Source: an uncultured Christensenellaceae bacterium (GTDB lineage Bacteria > Bacillota > Clostridia > Christensenellales > Borkfalkiaceae). From it: a stretch of DNA of 58,109 nt. Made by a program: the position numbers and the translations under genes. How positions within the stretch are numbered: position 1 is the stretch's first letter; every line of letters starts with the position of its first letter. The stretch covers positions 1 through 58,109 of the forward strand of contig CAJUKK010000003.1 of the NCBI GenBank assembly GCA_910586985.1, written 5' to 3'. Shown here in pieces: positions 15,153 to 23,588 of this stretch. The notes beneath the pieces are model-generated. The model was not told where the DNA came from. It did no database searches and saw nothing but the letters and a program-made list of their open reading frames with translations.

Positions 15153-15204
15153 TGTTGTAAGCATTCGGTGCGCAGGATGCAATTACTAATAAGGAGCACA
15201 AAAT

Positions 15205-15435
15205 ATGAAACACATTTCAGGCGAAGCAATTGCGTTATTAGACGCAATGAAAGAAAAACGCGTAAGCAAAAGACAGCTGGCAGAGGAAATAAAACCTCTT
15301 TTTGACGAGTATTTTTTTGGCGTAACAGCATGCGGCGACGGGACAATATATTATCATTTGCCCAACGGACAAATTTTTAAACTGTCGGTAAACGAAGTCG
15401 GCGGCACGGAAACGTTTATGAGCGCGATACGATAA
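15205..15435 (+). CDS. Small hypothetical protein (76 aa)
   Basis: No family recognised. MKHISGEAIALLDAMKEKRVSKRQLAEEI suggests an N-terminal helical hairpin, followed by a strand-rich end with YYHLPNGQIFKLS. GGAG lies 9 bases upstream of the ATG. It is divergent from the XRE regulator and shares its inverted-repeat control region, so it is probably that regulator's target. Confidence 0.65.
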   Translation: MKHISGEAIALLDAMKEKRVSKRQLAEEIKPLFDEYFFGVTACGDGTIYYHLPNGQIFKLSVNEVGGTETFMSAIR

Positions 15436-15459
15436 TTTTTTGAAAAAAAGATATTTAAA

Positions 15460-15488
15460 TTGACTTTTGTCGCATTTACGGTTATAAT
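15460..15488 (+). promoter_or_regulatory. Promoter of the Lrp-aminotransferase operon
   Basis: TTGACT 15460-15465, 17-bp spacer, TATAAT 15483-15488, 31 bases before the ATG with GGAGGG Shine-Dalgarno. Confidence 0.8.
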
Positions 15489-15518
15489 GGAATAAAATAA
15501 AACGTCGGAGGGAAAAAT

Positions 15519-16007
15519 ATGAACCGTCTGGAAAAAGACGTACTCGGGATACTTGCCGAGGACAGCCGTACGACGGCGGACAAGATGGCAGTTATGCTCG
15601 GAGAGACGGAAGAGAACGTTAAAAACGCCGTGCGCTCGCTCGAGAAACGCGGCGTGATCGTCAAGTATACGGCGGTGAGCAATCTCGAAGAGGAAGAGGA
15701 ACTTGTAGAGGCGCTGATCGAGGTGACGGTAACGCCGCAGAGCGGTTCCGGATTCGACGGTATCGCAGAAGAAATTTCAGGTCACGACGAAGTCAAAAGC
15801 CTTTATCTCATGAGCGGCACGTACGATTTTCTCGTTATTGTCGAAGCTCCCTCTATCAAGGGCGTTGCGCGGTTTATCTCCGAGTGCATCTCCACGTTCA
15901 ATTGCGTGACGGGTACGGCGACTCACTTTATTTTAAAGAAGTATAAGACGGAAGGCGTGGTAACGCGCGCGGCGGGCAAGGAAAGGAGGCTTTCGTATCA
16001 GCCATGA
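15519..16007 (+). CDS. Lrp/AsnC-family transcriptional regulator
   Basis: 162 aa. N-terminal HTH (LEKDVLGILAEDSRTTADKMAVMLGE) and C-terminal RAM ligand-binding domain (EALIEVTVTPQ ... VKSLYLMSGTYDFLVIVEA). Lrp proteins sense amino acids. It overlaps the aminotransferase gene by ATGA (16004-16007), so it probably regulates, or is tuned by, the product of that enzyme. The C-terminal ~20 residues past the RAM domain are an unassigned basic tail. Confidence 0.9.
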   Translation: MNRLEKDVLGILAEDSRTTADKMAVMLGETEENVKNAVRSLEKRGVIVKYTAVSNLEEEEELVEALIEVTVTPQSGSGFDGIAEEISGHDEVKSLYLMSGTYDFLVIVEAPSIKGVARFISECISTFNCVTGTATHFILKKYKTEGVVTRAAGKERRLSYQP

Positions 16008-17197
16008 GAAGTTTTTTATGCGAGCGCGCGAAGAAACTTCAGCCGAGCGGAATCCGTAAATATTTCGACATTGTGGAGACTATGCCCGACGCAATTTCTC
16101 TCGGCGTGGGCGAACCGGATTTCGTTACGCCGTGGGATATCCGCAGCGCGGGTATTCGGTCGTTGCAACGCGGGTATACGCAGTATACGGGTAACCGCGG
16201 TCTCAAAGAATTGCGGGAACTCATTTCACGCTATTTGAACGCGCGCTTTCGCGTGGATTATACGCCGGAGCAGACGGTTGTGACCGTCGGCGCAAGCGAG
16301 GGGATCGATTTGGTGCTCCGCGCCGTATGCGAAGCGGGGGACGAAATTCTGTTGCCCGATCCCGCATACGTTTCGTACGCGCCCATCGTATCTTTGTGCG
16401 GCGGGGTACCCGTGTCCGTGCGTTGCACGGCGGAAAACGGGTTTATCCTCACGCCCGAGGCGCTTGAAACGGCGATTACGCCCAAGACGAAGGCAGTCGT
16501 TCTGGCGTATCCGAATAATCCTACGGGCGGCATTATGACAAAGGAAGAGTTGTTGCGGATTACGCCTGTGATTGAAAAGCACGATCTTCTTGTTATCTCC
16601 GACGAGATTTACGCGGAACTCACTTACGGCGAGAAACATTGTTCGGTTGCAACCCTCCCGCGCATGAAGGAGCGGACGGTGCTCCTCGGGGGATTTTCAA
16701 AAGCGTTTGCAATGACGGGGTGGCGAATCGGTTACGTATGCGCGCCGTCGGAACTCGATTCGGCTATCTTAAAGATACACCAATATACGATGCTGTGTGC
16801 GCCGCGCATGTCGCAACATGCGGCGGTCGCCGCGCTTTCCGGAGGACTTGAGGACGGATTTGCGTCCGTCGAACACATGCGTCGTGAATACGATATGCGC
16901 AGACGTTTTCTCGTAAGATCATTTAATGATTTGGGACTTCGTTGTTTCGAGCCAAGAGGCGCGTTTTACGCCTTTCCGTCTGTGGAGGGCACAGGACTCA
17001 CGGGCGACGAGTTCGCGCGCAGATTGCTCGAAGAGGAACACGTTGCCGTTGTTCCGGGCGATGCGTTCGGGGCGTGCGGAAAATATCACATTCGCTGTTC
17101 GTACGCAACGGGGATGGAACAGCTCACCGAGGCGGTAGAGCGGATTGCACGGTTTTTAAAAAGACACAAGGAAAATGCGCCCGAAAAGAAAAAGTAA
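16004..17197 (+). CDS. Class I/II pyridoxal-phosphate aminotransferase
   Basis: 397 aa, fold type I. Visible: substrate-side LGVGEPDFVTP at the N-terminus, the PLP-phosphate and ring contacts in YPNNPTGG and ISDEIYAELTYG, and the Schiff-base Lys in GGFSKAFAMTGWRIGY. The C-terminal Arg in YHIRCSYA should bind the substrate carboxylate. This type covers aspartate/alanine/aromatic aminotransferases; the exact amino acid cannot be set. Coupled to the Lrp regulator. Confidence 0.9.
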   Translation: MRSFLCERAKKLQPSGIRKYFDIVETMPDAISLGVGEPDFVTPWDIRSAGIRSLQRGYTQYTGNRGLKELRELISRYLNARFRVDYTPEQTVVTVGASEGIDLVLRAVCEAGDEILLPDPAYVSYAPIVSLCGGVPVSVRCTAENGFILTPEALETAITPKTKAVVLAYPNNPTGGIMTKEELLRITPVIEKHDLLVISDEIYAELTYGEKHCSVATLPRMKERTVLLGGFSKAFAMTGWRIGYVCAPSELDSAILKIHQYTMLCAPRMSQHAAVAALSGGLEDGFASVEHMRREYDMRRRFLVRSFNDLGLRCFEPRGAFYAFPSVEGTGLTGDEFARRLLEEEHVAVVPGDAFGACGKYHIRCSYATGMEQLTEAVERIARFLKRHKENAPEKKK

Positions 17198-17198
17198 C

Positions 17199-17272
17199 TT
17201 GACAAACGGACAAAAGGGGAGTATAATGTGAGCCGATGTGCGTCCGTGATTCCGGTTTTTCCGGAATCACGG
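17199..17272 (+). promoter_or_regulatory. greA-lysS promoter with a strong leader hairpin
   Basis: TTGACA 17199-17204, 17-bp spacer, TATAAT 17222-17227. The leader then has perfect 12-bp arms CCGTGATTCCGG (17244-17255) and CCGGAATCACGG (17261-17272) around T5. No T run follows, so it is more likely an mRNA-stabilising or regulatory hairpin than a terminator. Confidence 0.75.
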
Positions 17273-17322
17273 GCGTCTTATAAAATAAACAATGCGCATA
17301 TCGCGCAAAAAAGAGGTAAAAC

Positions 17323-17790
17323 ATGGCAGACCAATTTTTTATGACGCAGAAGGGTTACGACGAGGCTGTGGAGCGGCTGCACTATTTGCAGACCACCAAA
17401 CGCGCGGAGATCGTGGAGCGGATCGCAGAGGCGCGCAGCCACGGCGATCTTTCCGAAAATGCGGAGTACGATGCGGCGCGCAGCGAGCAGGCGGCGAACG
17501 AAGGGGAAATCGCCGAACTCGACTATAAAGTAAAGAATGCCGTTATCATTGAGGAGAGCGACGATAATTCTACGGTGCATATCGGTTCGGAGGTTACCGT
17601 CTACGACGAGGAATTCGAGGAAGAGACCGTATACACGATCATGGGTACGACGGAAGTCGACGTTGACAAAAACGTTATTTCCAACGAATCTCCCGTAGGA
17701 GCCGCGCTCTTAAAACATAAAAAGGGCGACAGGGTTACGGTCAAAGCGCCCGACGGCGATTATACGCTTAAAATTTTAAAGATCAACTGA
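17323..17790 (+). CDS. greA: Transcription elongation factor GreA
   Basis: 155 aa, standard length. The N-terminal coiled coil (residues ~1-75) carries the tip acidic pair in ARSHGDLSENAEYDAAR, which enters the RNA polymerase secondary channel and stimulates cleavage of backtracked RNA. The C-terminal globular domain contains GTTEVDVDKNVISNESPVGAALL. GAGGT Shine-Dalgarno upstream. Followed after 11 bases by lysS, a pairing also seen in other Firmicutes. Confidence 0.97.
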   Translation: MADQFFMTQKGYDEAVERLHYLQTTKRAEIVERIAEARSHGDLSENAEYDAARSEQAANEGEIAELDYKVKNAVIIEESDDNSTVHIGSEVTVYDEEFEEETVYTIMGTTEVDVDKNVISNESPVGAALLKHKKGDRVTVKAPDGDYTLKILKIN

Positions 17791-17801
17791 TAGAGGACGA
17801 C

Positions 17802-19295
17802 ATGGAGAACAGGACGGAAACGCTCGACGAGGAGCAGGAACTTAAAGAACAGGCGCGCATCCGCCGCGAAAAACTTGCAAAGCTCACCGCGGAGGGAAAC
17901 AATCCCTACGAAAAAACGCAATATGCGGTCACGGAAAATTCCGCGTCCGTCAAAGAAAACTTTGCCGATCTCGAAGGAAAGGAAGTGAGCGTGGCAGGGC
18001 GGCTTATGTCCCGCCGTATCATGGGCAAAGCGTCTTTTTCGCATATTTCGGACAAAGACGGACGGTTGCAGATTTATATCACGCGGCAGGACGTTGGCGA
18101 AGATACGTACACGGCATATAAAAAAGATTACGATATCGGCGACATCGTGGGCGTGCGCGGCACTGTATTTAAGACGCAGACGGGCGAAGTGACCGTTCAT
18201 GCGACGCACCTCGAGATGCTCTCGAAGTCGCTTTTGCCGCTGCCCGAAAAACATAACGGACTTGTCAATACCGACATGAAGTACCGCCTTCGTCACGTCG
18301 ATCTGATTATGAATCAGGACGTGAGAGATACGTTTTTCCGTCGCGCTAAGATTATCAAGAGCATCCGCGACTTTTTGGACGGAAGGGGATTCGTCGAGGC
18401 GGAGACACCCATTCTTCTCCCGCTCGAGATCGGCGCGGACGCGCGTCCGTTCAGGACGCACCACAATGCGCTCGACCTCGATATGTATCTGAGAATCGAG
18501 ACGGAACTGTATTTAAAGAGACTCATTGTCGGCGGGTTCGAGAAAGTGTACGAGATGGGCAGAATTTTCCGCAACGAGGGCATGGACGCAAAGCACAATC
18601 CCGAATTTACCACGGTGGAAATTTATCAGGCGTACGTCAATTATTTCGAGGTCATGGACTTTGTGGAAGAATTGTACAGGTATGTTGCAACGGAGGCTTG
18701 CGGAACGACGAAGATTCCCTATCAGGGCGTTGAACTAGACTTCGGAACATGGGAGCGTCTCACAATGACCGAGGCGGTCAAAAAATATTCGGGCGTCGAT
18801 TTTGCGGAGATTTTAACCGACGAAGAGGCGCAAAGGATCGCTTCGGAAAAGCACGTCGAAGTCGAAAAAGGCAAGACGACGAAGGGACATATTTTGGCGG
18901 AGTTCTTCGATGCGTTCGTCGAGGACAAGCTCATTCAACCCACGTTTATCTACGATTATCCCGTTGAAATATCGCCGCTTGCAAAACGCAAACCTTCCGA
19001 TCCGGCAATGACGGAGCGGTTCGAATATTTTATGATGGGCATGGAGATGGGCAACGCCTTTTCGGAGCTTAACGACCCCATCGACCAGCGTCGCCGCATG
19101 AGCGAGCAGGCGGAAAAGAAACGCGCGCAGGGCGCGAACGCGCAGATCGACGAGGACTTTTTGGATGCGCTTGGACACGGCATGCCGCCCACGGGCGGAC
19201 TCGGACTCGGGGTTGACCGTCTCGTAATGTTGCTTACGGACAATCCGAGCATACGCGACGTACTGTTGTTCCCTACGATGAAACCTAAAAAGTGA
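17802..19295 (+). CDS. lysS: Lysine--tRNA ligase, class II
   Basis: 497 aa. N-terminal OB-fold anticodon-binding domain (VSVAGRLMSRRIMGKASFSHI) and class II core with motif 2 FRNEGMDAKHNPEFTT and motif 3 GLGLGVDRLVM. Charges tRNA-Lys in the cytoplasm. Co-transcribed with greA. Confidence 0.97.
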   Translation: MENRTETLDEEQELKEQARIRREKLAKLTAEGNNPYEKTQYAVTENSASVKENFADLEGKEVSVAGRLMSRRIMGKASFSHISDKDGRLQIYITRQDVGEDTYTAYKKDYDIGDIVGVRGTVFKTQTGEVTVHATHLEMLSKSLLPLPEKHNGLVNTDMKYRLRHVDLIMNQDVRDTFFRRAKIIKSIRDFLDGRGFVEAETPILLPLEIGADARPFRTHHNALDLDMYLRIETELYLKRLIVGGFEKVYEMGRIFRNEGMDAKHNPEFTTVEIYQAYVNYFEVMDFVEELYRYVATEACGTTKIPYQGVELDFGTWERLTMTEAVKKYSGVDFAEILTDEEAQRIASEKHVEVEKGKTTKGHILAEFFDAFVEDKLIQPTFIYDYPVEISPLAKRKPSDPAMTERFEYFMMGMEMGNAFSELNDPIDQRRRMSEQAEKKRAQGANAQIDEDFLDALGHGMPPTGGLGLGVDRLVMLLTDNPSIRDVLLFPTMKPKK

Positions 19296-19354
19296 CGGCG
19301 CATTCCGGTTAAGGGTTCCGCTATTCGGAGGAACAACGGGGCGAAGGAGAATAT

Positions 19355-20257
19355 ATGGACGCAAGAATTACAAAACACAGATTGGGAAATCTGCTTTCGT
19401 ACGATTGGCTGAAAATTCTCGCGGCGATCGCGGCGGCGGTGCTTGTCCTTTGCGTGTTTTTTACTACGGTCAGAACAAGACCGCGCGACGGGCAGGTGTT
19501 TTATGTATATGCGTATAAAGACCTGTCAAGCGGTACAGACGGAATTTATCTCGGCGACCGTATTCTCAGCCAGCACGTCTTTTCATATGAAATTTTAAGT
19601 ACGTCCGTTGAAAGTTTTCAAGGAAATTCTTACGGCGACGCCGCGCTTACCGCGCGCCGCGCCGCGGGGGAAGGAACGGTTATGTTTGTCAGCGATAACG
19701 ACGAGTATAACGAGGACGGCACAATTAAAACGCTTTCCGCATTTAAAAATTTTGCCATATCGGAGAGCGACGTATTTTTGGATATCGAAAAATACCTTGC
19801 GGATTGCGAGGCGTATCTCATGCGTTTTTACGGCGCGGAATGGCGTACGGGGGAGCTCAATAAAGACGAGGCGGACGCATGCTTTCTTGCCAGAAATCAA
19901 AATGACAAGCGATATCTCACCGAAAAGAAACTGCACGCGGGACTCGGAGACGAGTATGCGCGGTTTGCAAAGTTGCGGGAGGATTATCTTGAATTGCTCG
20001 CCCTGTTGGAGAACGGAACTTTTACGCTCAGTTACAGCGAGGACGAGGACGGGAAAGAAGTCGCGTACGGCATCGGGCTTGGCAATCTGAGCGGACTTTC
20101 CGATCTGTATTATTATACGGTTAAGCGCGGAGACGAGACGGTGCGCACTGCCGAAACGGTCAATCTCATGCTCTTTGACAATCACAATCACGGCGCGGAT
20201 CTGAAATTCGAAACAGTTTCGTTCCTGTGCTATCTTGCGGAGCGTTACGCAAAATGA
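19355..20257 (+). CDS. Single-pass membrane protein of unknown function (300 aa)
   Basis: One membrane segment at ~22-40 (ILAAIAAAVLVLCVFFTTV) after a short cytoplasmic N-terminus, then ~255 residues probably outside. The outer part includes RILSQHVFSYEILSTSVESF, a segment around GEGTVMFVSDNDEY, and an acidic C-terminal third. No catalytic motif or known domain was recognised. GGAG precedes the ATG by 6 bases. Its stop overlaps the start of the decarboxylase as ATGA, so it is the first gene of the yaaO-holB-ricT string in this genome. Confidence 0.75.
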   Translation: MDARITKHRLGNLLSYDWLKILAAIAAAVLVLCVFFTTVRTRPRDGQVFYVYAYKDLSSGTDGIYLGDRILSQHVFSYEILSTSVESFQGNSYGDAALTARRAAGEGTVMFVSDNDEYNEDGTIKTLSAFKNFAISESDVFLDIEKYLADCEAYLMRFYGAEWRTGELNKDEADACFLARNQNDKRYLTEKKLHAGLGDEYARFAKLREDYLELLALLENGTFTLSYSEDEDGKEVAYGIGLGNLSGLSDLYYYTVKRGDETVRTAETVNLMLFDNHNHGADLKFETVSFLCYLAERYAK

Positions 20258-21483
20258 AACCCGTTTTGCATATTGCAGACGCTTTAAAGCAAAACAGAGG
20301 GCATATTTCTTTTCATACGCCCGGTCACAAGCGAACGGGCGGCGGGGATTTAACGGAGCTATCCTATACCGATAATTTATCCTCTCCTACGGGTGCGATT
20401 GCCCGTGCGGAAGAGGATGTCGCGCGTATTCTCGGCGCGAAAAAAAGTTTTATTTTGACGGACGGAAGTACCTCGGGCGTAATGTCGATGTTATACGCGT
20501 TAAAACGCGCGGGGGCAAATTCGGTTGCGCTGTCGCCCTATTCGCACAAGAGCGTAAAAAACGGCTGCATGCTGTGCGGATTGAAAGCTGTGGAGATTAC
20601 CGTGCGGACGTTAAGCGGCATTCCGTTGCAACCTTCGGCTGAGGAGATTGCGCGTGCGCTTTTCGGCGCAGACGCGTTGCTTTTGACCTCGCCCGATTAT
20701 TACGGATTTTTCCCGCCGCTCAATGAGGCGAGAGAGTTAACGAAAACCGCGGGTAAGCCGTTGCTCCTTGATGGTGCGCACGGCGCGCACCTGCATTTTA
20801 CCGACGAGTATGCGGGCAAGTACGCCGATCTATGGGTGGACGGCGCGCACAAGTCTTTGCCGGCGCTCACGCAGGGCGCGGTCGTTTCGGCAAACGGAGA
20901 GTATGCCGCGTTTTTAAAAGAGGCGGTAGGCGTGTTTCGCACGACTTCGCCGTCCTACCCGATTATGGCGAGCGTGGAGCGCGCGGTCAAGTACCCGAGA
21001 AAGATAAGTATCGAGCGCGCCGCGCAACGGTTAAAGCGGGAGCTTGGCGCGATTGAAAACGACGATTGGACAAAAATCGTTTTGCCGTACGGCGATAATG
21101 CGACGCGGGCGCAGCGGTATTTTGAAGAACACGGCGTATATCCCGAATTTAACGACGGAAATTATCTGATGTTTTACCTTTCGCCTTGTACGAAGGAAAA
21201 CGAGTTAAAAACGCTCGGCGCGCTTGCGCGGGCGGTTCCGTACGGCAGGATCGCAACCGAAGACATACGGCATATTGCGTGCGGCAGAAAAACGGAAAAA
21301 GTCTTGCTCGCCGATGCGGTCGGGAGAGTTTGCGCGCGGGAGGCGGGATTTTTTCCACCCTGCATTCCGCTCTTACGGGCGGGCGATATCATCGGCGCGG
21401 ACGCGGCGGCGCGGTTGCAACGCGCAGACGGCGCGTTCGGTATAGAGGACGGTAAAGTCCTTGTATATTTGGAAGAGGAATGA
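20254..21483 (+). CDS. Orn/Lys/Arg decarboxylase-family PLP enzyme (YaaO-like)
   Basis: 409 aa, the short form of the family. PHIFHTPGHK-like opening (ISFHTPGHKR), LTDGSTSGVMSML cofactor site, aspartate in LLLDGAHGAHLHF, and the PLP-lysine in DGAHKSLPALTQGA, followed by TTSPSYPIMASVE. Family members decarboxylate lysine, arginine or ornithine in polyamine synthesis, but the YaaO clade next to holB has no firmly established substrate. It overlaps both neighbours by ATGA. Confidence 0.85.
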   Translation: MKPVLHIADALKQNRGHISFHTPGHKRTGGGDLTELSYTDNLSSPTGAIARAEEDVARILGAKKSFILTDGSTSGVMSMLYALKRAGANSVALSPYSHKSVKNGCMLCGLKAVEITVRTLSGIPLQPSAEEIARALFGADALLLTSPDYYGFFPPLNEARELTKTAGKPLLLDGAHGAHLHFTDEYAGKYADLWVDGAHKSLPALTQGAVVSANGEYAAFLKEAVGVFRTTSPSYPIMASVERAVKYPRKISIERAAQRLKRELGAIENDDWTKIVLPYGDNATRAQRYFEEHGVYPEFNDGNYLMFYLSPCTKENELKTLGALARAVPYGRIATEDIRHIACGRKTEKVLLADAVGRVCAREAGFFPPCIPLLRAGDIIGADAAARLQRADGAFGIEDGKVLVYLEEE

Positions 21484-22409
21484 AAGAGTTATTGCGCGGA
21501 ACAATCGCATATCGGTCGTTTGCGGAAGGGAAGGACGTTTCCCATGCGACTTTGATCGTCTTTCCGGACGAGGCTTATCTGCGCGTTCTTTTAAAGGAGT
21601 GCGCCAAGGCGTTTTTTTGTGCGGCGGACGGAACGCGCGTTGCGGAGCTCGTTGAAAAGGAGACGTATTCAGACTGTCTGATCCTGCCCGCCTCGGGTGA
21701 AAAGTGGGCGGTGGATCTGGGCGTAAAAATTATCGACGAAAGTTTGTTGCGTCCGGTTGAGTGCGCGAAAAAATTGTTTGTGCTCGACGCGTTCCACACC
21801 GCGTCGGCGTTGGTGCAGAATAAATTGCTAAAAGTGCTGGAAGAGCCGCCTGCGGGCGTTTACTTTTTGCTCGGGGCGACGGCGGAATATTCGGTGTTGC
21901 CTACGGTGCTCTCCCGCATGAAAAAAATCATTGTTCCGCCTTTTTCGGAAGAGTCGGTTAAAAGCGCGCTCATGCGGATCACGGGCGGCGCAAGCGGGAT
22001 CGGAGAAGCCGCCGCTGCCTGCGGCGGAGTTCTTTCGGCGGCGCAAGCATTGCTTGCGGGCGGCGGCGAAGATTTCCGTCTTGCGGAAAAATTTTTCCTC
22101 GGGGAAAACATTGCGGCGTCGCGCGCCGCAGGAGAGCGAAAGGAGAAAAAATCCTTCCTTTCCGCGCTCAAGCTTGTCTTGCGCGACGCGCTGTTTTTTC
22201 AAACGGGGCAGGAGGAGTACGCCGCGCGGCGGAGCGACGGGATCGGGAAAATTGCTCGGGAATATCCCGCCTCCGCTCTGTTAAAGGGAATGGAGCTTGC
22301 CGTTTGGGCGGAGAAACAAATAAATTTGAACGCGCCGTTGGCGCAGTGTCTTGAAACGCTTTTCATCGGCATGGAGGAGGAAAAGAAAAAATGGCAAAGG
22401 TTGTCGTAA
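21480..22409 (+). CDS. holB: DNA polymerase III subunit delta' (HolB)
   Basis: 309 aa. The stretch FHTASALVQNKLLKVLEEPPAGVYFLLGA is diagnostic of clamp-loader delta'. The SRC arginine-finger motif is here altered to LSRMKK, and the P-loop is absent. Delta' is ATPase-inactive, so a lost P-loop is normal, but the missing SRC Cys is notable. Identity is supported by position between yaaO and ricT, as in Bacillus subtilis. Confidence 0.85.
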   Translation: MKELLRGTIAYRSFAEGKDVSHATLIVFPDEAYLRVLLKECAKAFFCAADGTRVAELVEKETYSDCLILPASGEKWAVDLGVKIIDESLLRPVECAKKLFVLDAFHTASALVQNKLLKVLEEPPAGVYFLLGATAEYSVLPTVLSRMKKIIVPPFSEESVKSALMRITGGASGIGEAAAACGGVLSAAQALLAGGGEDFRLAEKFFLGENIAASRAAGERKEKKSFLSALKLVLRDALFFQTGQEEYAARRSDGIGKIAREYPASALLKGMELAVWAEKQINLNAPLAQCLETLFIGMEEEKKKWQRLS

Positions 22410-23245
22410 TTAAATTTCTGCGGGGGTGTAAACCCTATTATTTCAGCGCGGGGAATCTCAGTCTCGAGGAGGGACAGGGCGTTATCGTCGAGACGGCGCG
22501 GGGACTGGAATATGCCGTCGTCGTCAATCCCGAACGCGAAGTTTCGGATAAAGAGATCGTGTCTCCGTTAAAACCGGTGGTGCGCATCGCAACGGAAAAG
22601 GACGTCGCCGCAATGGAGCGCGGAAAAGAGCGCCGCGCGGAGGCGTTGTCCGTCTGCAAAGAGAAAATTAAAAAGCGCGGACTTGAAATGAAGCTGATCG
22701 ATTGCGAATTTGCATTTGACGGCAGCAAAGTGATTTTTTACTTTACCTCCGAGGGACGCGTGGATTTCCGCGATCTCGTAAAAGATCTCGCGTCCGTGTT
22801 CCACATCAGAATCGAGCTCAGGCAGGTGGGGATCCGCGACGAAACCAAGCTTCTCGGCGGGATTGCTCCTTGCGGCAGAGAATGTTGTTGCGCGGGTTGT
22901 ATGCCCGACTTTAAAAAGGTCAGCATCAAAATGGCGAAAAATCAGGGATTGTCGCTCAATCCGGGTAAGATCAGCGGTCTGTGCGGACGGCTGATGTGCT
23001 GTCTCGCTTACGAAAACGATTACTATGCGGATGCGTATAAAAAGATGCCTAAGCTCGGCTCGACTGTCGGCACGCCGGAAGGGAAGGGCACTGTCATTTC
23101 CCAGAACATGCTGAAAATGGAAGTTCGCGTCAAGATCGAGAAGGGCGACGGACTTTGCTACCGCGATTTCCCGCTTACGGAGATTAAATTCAAGCGCGGA
23201 AACGACGCGGAGGAAAGCGACGACGAGAAAAATTCCGCAGATTAA
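22391..23245 (+). CDS. ricT: RicT/YaaT family protein (PSP1 domain)
   Basis: 284 aa. PSP1 C-terminal domain with the cysteine-rich stretch GGIAPCGRECCCAGCMPDF and SGLCGRLMCCLAYE. In B. subtilis the RicA-RicF-RicT complex binds two [4Fe-4S] clusters and controls mRNA processing by RNase Y, competence, biofilm formation and sporulation. It starts 19 bases before the end of holB. RicA and RicF homologues are not in this window. A ferredoxin gene follows 77 bases downstream. Confidence 0.92.
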   Translation: MAKVVVIKFLRGCKPYYFSAGNLSLEEGQGVIVETARGLEYAVVVNPEREVSDKEIVSPLKPVVRIATEKDVAAMERGKERRAEALSVCKEKIKKRGLEMKLIDCEFAFDGSKVIFYFTSEGRVDFRDLVKDLASVFHIRIELRQVGIRDETKLLGGIAPCGRECCCAGCMPDFKKVSIKMAKNQGLSLNPGKISGLCGRLMCCLAYENDYYADAYKKMPKLGSTVGTPEGKGTVISQNMLKMEVRVKIEKGDGLCYRDFPLTEIKFKRGNDAEESDDEKNSAD

Positions 23246-23265
23246 AAAAATTTTTGCGTTTCGGC

Positions 23266-23294
23266 TTTACGAATCGACAAAGTTGTGATATAAT
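23266..23294 (+). promoter_or_regulatory. Extended -10 promoter of the ferredoxin gene
   Basis: TTTACG 23266-23271, 17-bp spacer, TGA-TATAAT with -10 at 23289-23294, ~16 bases before GGAGG. Confidence 0.6.
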
Positions 23295-23322
23295 ACGTGT
23301 ATCAACAAATGGAGGTTGAATG

Positions 23323-23493
23323 ATGGCTCACAAAATTACGGATGCTTGCGTATCCTGCGGCGCATGCGCGGATACCTGTCCCGTCGGTGCGATCGCACCC
23401 GGCGACGAGACGTACGTAGTAGACCCCGACACTTGCATCGATTGCGGTGCGTGCGAGGACGGATGCCCTACGGGAGCAATCACGGCTGAATAA
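23323..23493 (+). CDS. Two-cluster [4Fe-4S] ferredoxin
   Basis: 56 aa: MAHKITDACVSCGACADTCP ... then a second CIDCGACEDGCPTGAI. Two CxxCxxCxxxCP motifs (DACVSCGACADTCP and DTCIDCGACEDGCP) define a classical clostridial 2[4Fe-4S] ferredoxin, a soluble low-potential electron carrier. ATG at 23323 is 7 bases after GGAGG; the ATG three bases earlier is too close. It has its own promoter and terminator and interrupts the usual ricT-trmN6 order. Confidence 0.95.
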   Translation: MAHKITDACVSCGACADTCPVGAIAPGDETYVVDPDTCIDCGACEDGCPTGAITAE

Positions 23494-23505
23494 TTTCGGC
23501 TTTGG

Positions 23506-23537
23506 AAAAGAGCGCGGCGTCGCCGCGCTCTTTTCTT
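23506..23537 (+). terminator. Terminator after ferredoxin
   Basis: AAAAGAGCGCGG and CCGCGCTCTTTT pair around CGTCG, followed by TTCTT. It lies inside the 95-base gap before trmN6. Confidence 0.85.
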
Positions 23538-23588
23538 CTCCGTTGCCGCGTCGATTTATCTTGCGCACGTTCAGAGGGGAATCAGACA

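Noticed and set aside
23266..23294. ricT-ferredoxin as a single operon
   Set aside because: The ferredoxin has its own extended -10 promoter and terminator, so only adjacency, not co-transcription, is supported.
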